Positions 16,493 to 21,257 of a stretch of DNA of 21,257 bases are shown here, in pieces (within the stretch, counting starts at the first letter, position 1; every line of letters starts with the position of its first letter). The position numbers were made by a program, and so were the translations under genes. The notes under the pieces are model-generated. The model had not been told where the DNA came from, did no database searches, and saw nothing but the letters and a program-made list of their open reading frames with translations. Source of the stretch: Chitinophagaceae bacterium UBA4412 (GTDB lineage: Bacteria > Bacteroidota > Bacteroidia > Chitinophagales > Chitinophagaceae); the NCBI GenBank assembly GCA_002400445.1, contig DGQO01000044.1, positions 1-21,257 on the forward strand. The letters are read 5' to 3'.

Positions 16493-17413
16493 ATGCACAC
16501 ACTCAAAGAGGCCAATCCTTTTGTTTCTATTGTTACACTTAATTGGAATGGCACTGACGTAACCTGTGAGTTTTTAGAAAGTACAAAAAATTTTACTTAC
16601 AAAAACTACGAAATCATTGTAGTTGACAATGGATCAAAAGATGACCCTACAGAACGCATCTTAGCAGGAAATTATCCCAATGTGCGCATTGTAAAGAGCC
16701 CCGTTAATCTTGGATCCGCAGGAGGCAATAATTTTGGTATGCGCCATATGTCGCCAAACTACGACTTCTGTTTCCAGGTAAACAATGATGCAGAAGTAAC
16801 GCCAGATCTTATTGAAAAATGCCTGGAGCCCTTTTATGAGGATGCCAGCATTGGCGTGGTGTGTCCTAAAATCAGGTTTCATCATCATCCTAATATTATT
16901 CAATACGCAGGCTTTAATAAAATGAGTATGCTCACTGGCAAAACTACCGCAGTTGGTTCACTGGAAGAAGATAAGGGACAGCATGACGTTTCTGGTTATA
17001 CCCACAGCGCACATGGCTGTGCAATGATGGTGAAAAGGGAAGTGATAGAGAAGGTAGGTATGATGGCTGAGAAATATTTTGTGTACTACGATGAGTCTGA
17101 CTGGAGCGCAAGGATCATTAAGGCCGGTTATAAAATCTATTACCAGGCAAAAGGACTTATCTTTCACAAGGAGTCTATGAGCATGGGCAAACTCAGTTCA
17201 ATAAAAGTGCATTATATGACTCGTAATAGAATTTATTATATGCGCCGGCATGCCAGCGCTGCTCAATTCGCTGTATTCATTGGTTTCTTCGGTTTACTTA
17301 CGATACCAAAAACGGTATTTCGTTTTGTAAAGGCTCGGCAATTTGAACATCTTAAATCATTTATGAAAGGCATTAGCTGGAACTTTACACATTCCAAACA
17401 TTCGCCACAGTAA
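16493..17413 (+). CDS. Glycosyltransferase family 2 (rhamnosyltransferase-like)
   Basis: A 306-residue GT-A enzyme. It opens with FVSIVTLNWNG (10-20) and YEIIVVDNGSKDD (39-51), then NLGSAGGNNFG (72-82), which is typical of the rhamnosyltransferase / WcaA-like GT2 subgroup. The metal site is VNNDAEV (96-102), an N-N-D-A-E form common in that subgroup. HGCAMMVKREVIEKVG (174-189) and FVYYDESDWSARIIKAGY (196-213) give the acceptor-site loop and catalytic-base region. A hydrophobic stretch near 257-272 may rest on the membrane, but the enzyme is otherwise soluble. It probably adds a single sugar, possibly a deoxyhexose, to the lipid-linked chain; that specificity is a guess from the subgroup. The start follows an A-rich leader (AAAAAATAAAAAAGA) as is common in Bacteroidota. 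It lies 46 bp after the sugar transferase and 51 bp before the GT4 gene. Confidence 0.88.
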   Translation: MHTLKEANPFVSIVTLNWNGTDVTCEFLESTKNFTYKNYEIIVVDNGSKDDPTERILAGNYPNVRIVKSPVNLGSAGGNNFGMRHMSPNYDFCFQVNNDAEVTPDLIEKCLEPFYEDASIGVVCPKIRFHHHPNIIQYAGFNKMSMLTGKTTAVGSLEEDKGQHDVSGYTHSAHGCAMMVKREVIEKVGMMAEKYFVYYDESDWSARIIKAGYKIYYQAKGLIFHKESMSMGKLSSIKVHYMTRNRIYYMRRHASAAQFAVFIGFFGLLTIPKTVFRFVKARQFEHLKSFMKGISWNFTHSKHSPQ

Positions 17414-17464
17414 AACCAGGCTTGTTCGCCAGTAGAACGGCTTTAACCTGTTTGCTTACATCAT

Positions 17465-18631
17465 ATGAAACTTCATAAAAAAATAAAGGTATTAGAGTGC
17501 ATCCGGCAGGGGCAAATCGGTGGTGGAGAAAGCCACCTGCTCAGCCTCGCAGAAAACATGGACAAAAGTATTTTTGAGCCCATGGTGCTGTCTTTTACAG
17601 ACGGGCCCATGGTACAACGTCTTGCCCAACTTGGCATTCCTGTTACTGTCTTGTATACCGAAAAGCCTTTTAATATTTTTATCTGGAGAAAAGTGAAAGC
17701 TTTTATGGAAGCCAGTAAAGTGGACCTGGTGCACGCTCATGGAACACGAGCTAATTCCAACATACTATGGGCTGCCCGGCAATTGAAATTACCAGTGTTA
17801 TACAGTATACATGGATGGTCATTCCACAATGACCAACAGGGATTTGTTAAGAAAATCCGCACTTACGGGGAGCGTTTTCTCACTAGTCGCTCTGATATAA
17901 ATATTTCTGTATCCGAATCGAATAAACAATCCGGGCAGGCGGTAATTCCTGGCTTTAAATCCCTGGTAATTAATAACGGCATAGATCAAACGAAGTTTGA
18001 TCCCCTGCATACTTCCAGTACGGTACGAGAAGAACTAGGAATCAGTCAGGATAGCATTCTTTTGCTTTTCATCGCACGCTTTACATCGCATAAACAACCA
18101 CTCAGCCTGCTGCAGGGTTTTGCCCTCGCCTATAAGCAAAACAAAAGTTTACGGCTCCTCATGGTAGGTGACGGTGATCAAAAGGCAACGGCCCTGACTT
18201 TGGTAAAAGAATTGGGTGTACAGGATGCAGTCGTTTTCCAATCGTTCAGGCAGGATGTGCCACAAGTACTTGCAGCAGCCGACATTTTCATTTTACCTTC
18301 TCTTTGGGAAGGGCTACCCATTGGCTTACTTGAAGCAATGAGTATGGGCAAAGCTGTAATCGCCACCAATGTAGACGGCACTTGCGAAGTGATAAAGAAT
18401 GAAGAAAATGGCATCCTTATAGAAGTGGAGAATGTCTGTAATAATCTTGCGGCTGCAATTCTTCGCCTGGCTTCGGATGCATCACTTCGCAAAAAATTTG
18501 GATCAAAAGCAATTGAAACCGTGAGAAATCGTTTTAATGCGGCAAGCATGACTCGTGAAATTGAGCATGTGTACTTGCAAGTTTTGAAAACTAAAAATAA
18601 AAATGGCATATCGCCAGACACTGTTCAATGA
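17465..18631 (+). CDS. Glycosyltransferase family 4 (GT-B fold)
   Basis: A 388-residue protein of normal GT4 length. The N-terminal Rossmann half has IKVLECIRQGQIGGGESHLL (7-26), where the glycine-rich loop binds the acceptor/donor phosphate, and VDLVHAHGTRAN (86-97). It then has VINNGID (168-174), the usual hinge motif before the donor half. The C-terminal half has LLLFIARFTSHKQPLSLL (199-216), LLMVGDGDQ (231-239) and the E-x7-E retaining motif EGLPIGLLE (Glu-282, Glu-290), followed by AMSMGKAVIATNVDG (291-305). It is a retaining enzyme, probably acting in the cytoplasm on the lipid-linked repeat unit. The start ATG lies 51 bp after the GT2 stop. After its stop there is a 235-bp gap, so the transcription unit may end here, although I see no good terminator. 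Confidence 0.9.
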   Translation: MKLHKKIKVLECIRQGQIGGGESHLLSLAENMDKSIFEPMVLSFTDGPMVQRLAQLGIPVTVLYTEKPFNIFIWRKVKAFMEASKVDLVHAHGTRANSNILWAARQLKLPVLYSIHGWSFHNDQQGFVKKIRTYGERFLTSRSDINISVSESNKQSGQAVIPGFKSLVINNGIDQTKFDPLHTSSTVREELGISQDSILLLFIARFTSHKQPLSLLQGFALAYKQNKSLRLLMVGDGDQKATALTLVKELGVQDAVVFQSFRQDVPQVLAAADIFILPSLWEGLPIGLLEAMSMGKAVIATNVDGTCEVIKNEENGILIEVENVCNNLAAAILRLASDASLRKKFGSKAIETVRNRFNAASMTREIEHVYLQVLKTKNKNGISPDTVQ

Positions 18632-18866
18632 GTATTTAAAAATTGAATAAAAAATTGACCTGAAAATACCTGGGCCTCGTAAAGAAAAATAAATTTAATC
18701 ATCGCCAAATCAAGTCTAACTCAAGGGCATCGAAAATGTATTTCAGCTATCTTTACCCATTAACAACCGTAAAATGCTTCAGAAAGAAATAGTAGTGATT
18801 GCTGGATATCTTTTGTGCAAATGCTCAGCCCCTTTTGTAAGAAATTGGCAAAAAAAATAAGAAAAA
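18632..18866 (+). other. Intergenic region with possible leader ORF before the second membrane GT2
   Basis: A 235-bp AT-rich stretch. It contains a -7-like box (18748-18755) and a 28-codon ORF, ATG at 18774 to TAA at 18858-18860, reading MLQKEIVVIAGYLLCKCSAP and on. This ORF is in the same frame as the glycosyltransferase and ends 6 nt before its TTG start. Nothing identifies the mini-ORF as a protein gene. It could be a leader peptide or chance. There is no strong hairpin or riboswitch-like structure that I can see. Confidence 0.4.
18748..18755 (+). promoter_or_regulatory. Possible Bacteroidota -7 box upstream of second membrane GT2
   Basis: TATCTTTA is one base from the consensus TAnnTTTG and sits in a gene-free gap. 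It would start transcription near 18762. No clear TTTG lies 19-21 bp upstream, so the call rests on one half-site only. Confidence 0.28.
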
Positions 18867-20099
18867 TTGCAAATACTGGAACAGATATTATTCATCACCT
18901 TTTACCTGATCAGTGGCTTAGTAGCGTTTTACTTTTTGCTACCTACCGGTCTTTTCGTGCTGCATTATCTCGCTGGCGGCAAAAAAGACAATTACTTAGC
19001 GGGTTATAAAACCAAAACAAACCACGATTTTGAATTTGCAGCAATTATAACAGCCCATCAGGATACCCGTTTCATCGCACCATTTGTAGATTCATTTTTA
19101 AAGCAAGAGTATGCAAAATTTAAAGTGTATGTAGTAGCCGATGATTGTGATGTTTCTGGCTTACACTTTACTGATGAACGTATCATTATGTTAAAACCAG
19201 AAAAAGCGCTCCACTCAAAAATAAAATCGATACAATTTGCCATCGATCATTTCACAAATCCACATGATGTGCTCATTATTTTTGATAGTGACAACCTTGT
19301 ACATCCTCTGTACCTTCAAAATCTGAACCGTTACTTTCAAAAAGGATTTAGAGTTGTGCAAACCCACATGCTCTCCAAAAATATTGACAATACCTACGCC
19401 CGCCTGGATTCCATGGGGCATATCTATTACACTTTTTATGAACGGCAGGTAAAGATGCAACTAGGCATGAGCAGTGCGATCCTTGGCTTGGGCATAGCCC
19501 TTGATTTCAACCTGTACAAGGAGATTAATTATAAAAATGTAGTGGGTGGGTTTGATAAGAAACTGCAGGCACAACTGGCCATAAAAGTGAAGCAAATTGC
19601 CTTTGCCGATGATGCCATTGTGTATGATGAAAAAGTAGAAGATGCCGCAGCGATGGAAAAACAACGTACTCGTTGGATTTATAGTTATTTTGACCATTTC
19701 AAAGATGGATGGCGTCTATTGCTGGCTGGTATAAAAACAGGCAGCGCTGGCCGCTTATTACTAGGGGCCACAATGCTGCGTCCACCGATGATCTTGCTGA
19801 TATTTGCCATGATAGTCATGATGACTATAGCTGCTATTATACAACCGATACTACTTTACTGGTGGGCAGCTATTATGTTTATTTTTGTAGCAAATTTCAC
19901 CCTGACTATTGCCACACAAAGCAGCCAGAAAGGCATGTTCCAGGCCATAAGTAAAATTCCGCTGCTCATTTCATGCCAGCTCAAAGCACTATTGAAATTA
20001 AAAAAAGCCAAAACTAATTTTCTTAAAACAGAGCACCAGAAAATCATTTATATAGACGACCTGCTTAAAAATGAACTCGACAAAAAACCTGTATTATAA
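18867..20099 (+). CDS. Membrane-bound glycosyltransferase family 2 with QxxRW motif
   Basis: A 410-residue protein with an N-terminal TM (~6-34), a GT-A domain and C-terminal TM segments (~302-326, 328-349). Motifs are FAAIITAHQD (57-66), VYVVADDCD (87-95), the metal site IFDSDN (138-143), VVQTHMLS (163-170), MSSAILGLGIALD (201-213), and QRTRW (266-270), the Q-x-x-R-W signature of processive synthases such as cellulose and hyaluronan synthases. GGFDKKLQ (227-234) stands where those enzymes have the E/T-D acceptor motif. It may be a processive or single-addition enzyme at the inner membrane; the TM number is low for a polymer channel. The start is a TTG. An in-frame TAA lies two codons before it, and no ATG occurs before the catalytic domain, so TTG at 18867 is the only start that keeps the first TM. 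Its 3' end overlaps the deacetylase gene by 29 bp. Confidence 0.86.
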   Translation: MQILEQILFITFYLISGLVAFYFLLPTGLFVLHYLAGGKKDNYLAGYKTKTNHDFEFAAIITAHQDTRFIAPFVDSFLKQEYAKFKVYVVADDCDVSGLHFTDERIIMLKPEKALHSKIKSIQFAIDHFTNPHDVLIIFDSDNLVHPLYLQNLNRYFQKGFRVVQTHMLSKNIDNTYARLDSMGHIYYTFYERQVKMQLGMSSAILGLGIALDFNLYKEINYKNVVGGFDKKLQAQLAIKVKQIAFADDAIVYDEKVEDAAAMEKQRTRWIYSYFDHFKDGWRLLLAGIKTGSAGRLLLGATMLRPPMILLIFAMIVMMTIAAIIQPILLYWWAAIMFIFVANFTLTIATQSSQKGMFQAISKIPLLISCQLKALLKLKKAKTNFLKTEHQKIIYIDDLLKNELDKKPVL

Positions 20100-21090
20100 A
20101 TGCTGTTCCTACTTGCCAATGTCGTTGCTCAAGGGTCTTGCCCCTAAAGACACGCTATTACCCTATCACCACACGGTAAGTTCCAGGTTTCTACCTCATA
20201 TTGGAGATCTTTATAGTTATAAAAACGAACGCCAGTTTTCTGATGATCTGGATTACCTGCTTAAATATTATAAGCCAGTTTCTCTTGGAGATGTTATAGA
20301 TGCGGTAAAAAGAACTGGCAGGACTCCACGCAACTCTTTTCTCCTCAGTTTTGATGACGGCTTTAAAGAGATATATACTACTGTGGCACCCATCTTAAAG
20401 CAGAAAGGTGTACCTGCAGTGTTTTTCTTAAACCCAGCATTTATAGATAACAAAACTTTATTCTACCGGTGTAAAATCAGCCTAATGATTGGTGAAGTAA
20501 AAAAAATATTTGCTTCACCAGGGCTGCTTAAAATATTTGCTGAAGTACTCCAGCTAAAAGCTGAAAACGAGGAGAGTTTGATTGAAGCTTTAAAGAAAAC
20601 GACACATCAAACATCCGGAGTGCTGGATATACTGGCAGAAAAATGCAATTTCTCTTTTGAAACTTTCCTTCGGCACGAACAGCCTTTCGTCACCTCAGAA
20701 ATGGTTCAATCCCTGCACAAGCAAGGTTTCTCTATCGGAGCACACAGCATTGACCATGCCTTTTATAAGTTCCTTTCCCTGGAGGAACAAATCAGACAAA
20801 CTGTAGAGTCCTGTAATGCAATTAATCACTTGCTTGGTACTTCAGACTGCAGCTTCTCCTTCCCTTATTCAGACACTGAGATTAGCCAGGCATTTTTTGA
20901 AGAGCTAAAGGATACGGATATTCCATTGTTCTTTGGCATTCAAAATCAAAAAAAAGAAATCAGCAACAGGATGCTACATCGCTTTAACGCAGAGCGGCCG
21001 GAAACACCAATGCAATTCCAATTGAAAGGCCTTATTTTCATGATGGCAATCAGGAGGGTGATGGGCAAAAACAAAGTGACAAGGGGATAA
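20071..21090 (+). CDS. Polysaccharide deacetylase (NodB / carbohydrate esterase 4 family)
   Basis: A 339-residue protein with the NodB signatures. Motif 1 is LSFDDGF (92-98), with Asp-95 the likely base and Asp-96 a metal ligand. Motif 2 is GAHSIDH (223-229), where His-225 and His-229 complete the metal site. FSFPYS (262-267) corresponds to the later R-x-F-P-Y motif. Between motifs 1 and 2 there is a longer insert (~128-205), such as I know from Bacteroidota members. No signal peptide is visible, so it may act on a lipid-linked or nucleotide-linked intermediate in the cytoplasm rather than on exported polymer. It would remove N-acetyl or O-acetyl groups, the counterpart of the acyltransferase in the left arm. 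The ATG at 20071 overlaps the preceding gene by 29 bp. A second ATG at 20119 lies beyond the overlap, but residues 1-17 (LYYKCCSYLP) look like the family N-terminus. Confidence 0.88.
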   Translation: MNSTKNLYYKCCSYLPMSLLKGLAPKDTLLPYHHTVSSRFLPHIGDLYSYKNERQFSDDLDYLLKYYKPVSLGDVIDAVKRTGRTPRNSFLLSFDDGFKEIYTTVAPILKQKGVPAVFFLNPAFIDNKTLFYRCKISLMIGEVKKIFASPGLLKIFAEVLQLKAENEESLIEALKKTTHQTSGVLDILAEKCNFSFETFLRHEQPFVTSEMVQSLHKQGFSIGAHSIDHAFYKFLSLEEQIRQTVESCNAINHLLGTSDCSFSFPYSDTEISQAFFEELKDTDIPLFFGIQNQKKEISNRMLHRFNAERPETPMQFQLKGLIFMMAIRRVMGKNKVTRG

Positions 21091-21107
21091 GAATAAATAG
21101 TAAAATC

Positions 21108-21257
21108 ATGTTGAATACTTTCAAGAGATTTTCAATTTACTCCTTAGTACTTTTAAATCTATCTGCAATCTTGTTATTACTCTGTGGAGTAACGGCTTCC
21201 TACGTAAACCCGGCCACCTATTGGCCTGTAGCGCTTAGCGGCATCATTTTCCCACTG
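21108..21257 (+). CDS. Membrane-anchored protein, N-terminal fragment; probable endonuclease/exonuclease/phosphatase family
   Basis: The last 150 bases translate, from an ATG 17 bp after the deacetylase stop, into 50 residues that begin MLNTFKRFSIYSLVLLNLSA and continue to YVNPATYWPVALSGIIFPL. There is one strong hydrophobic segment (~10-30), then the Y-V-N-P-x-x-Y-W-P-V-A pattern and the start of a second hydrophobic segment. I recognise this from Bacteroidota endonuclease/exonuclease/phosphatase family proteins, which begin with two or three TM helices and a 'P..FWPLA..G' turn. The catalytic domain would lie beyond the window, so the family call is tentative. The close spacing makes it cotranscribed with the deacetylase. 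Confidence 0.6.
   Translation, partial: MLNTFKRFSIYSLVLLNLSAILLLLCGVTASYVNPATYWPVALSGIIFPL

Noticed and set aside
17413..17453. Two-tier hairpin (AAACCAGG / CCTGTTT with inner GTTC / GAAC) between the GT2 and GT4 genes
   Set aside because: The two stems are separated by unequal bulges and there is no T-run beyond three bases. It may be chance in a short gap.
18625..18660. Hairpin TTCAAT / ATTGAA just after the GT4 gene
   Set aside because: It has only six A/T-rich pairs with a 12-nt loop, followed by A rather than T, so it is not a credible terminator.

Overview
The window looks like Bacteroidota DNA, most likely family Chitinophagaceae or a close relative. The grounds are an AT-rich composition, A-rich leaders in place of strong Shine-Dalgarno sites, a very large exported protein ending in a type IX secretion (T9SS) type A sorting domain, and glycosyltransferase and flippase types usual in that phylum. 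I placed it from sequence character alone, without a database search. Nearly the whole window is one exopolysaccharide / surface-glycan biosynthesis and export locus. I see no tRNA, rRNA, CRISPR array, insertion sequence or phage gene.

Layout. The locus is split into two divergent arms around a short intergenic region (13126-13410). The left arm is on the minus strand. In transcription order it holds a 2352-residue T9SS cargo protein with an N-terminal esterase-like domain, which is followed by a strong intrinsic terminator. Next come a family 2 glycosyltransferase, a Wzc/GumC-type chain-length and export protein with a degenerate BY-kinase domain, an acyltransferase-3 membrane protein, a Wzx-type flippase and a GT-B glycosyltransferase cut by the left edge. 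From the Wzc-like gene onward the genes are tightly packed, with gaps of 18 and 4 bp and then a 16 bp overlap.

The right arm is on the plus strand. It holds a membrane GT2, a stand-alone receiver-domain protein that lacks the phospho-acceptor aspartate, and an initiating phosphoglycosyl transferase with a receiver-like N-terminal domain. These are followed by a soluble GT2, a GT4-type glycosyltransferase, a second membrane GT2 with a QxxRW motif, a NodB-type polysaccharide deacetylase, and the first 50 codons of a membrane-anchored protein that resembles the endonuclease/exonuclease/phosphatase family.

How the genes fit together (inference). The phosphoglycosyl transferase loads the first sugar onto the lipid carrier. 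The glycosyltransferases extend the repeat unit, the acyltransferase and deacetylase decorate it, and the flippase moves it across the inner membrane. The Wzc-like protein controls polymer length and export. The T9SS cargo could act outside the cell on the finished glycan, through its esterase domain and its many putative binding modules. No clear Wzy polymerase or Wza outer-membrane exporter is present, so these probably lie outside the window.

The most unusual features are the two adjacent receiver domains that have lost complementary parts of the active site, the thrice-repeated ~170-residue module in the giant esterase, and the terminator that abuts the longest possible start of a glycosyltransferase gene.
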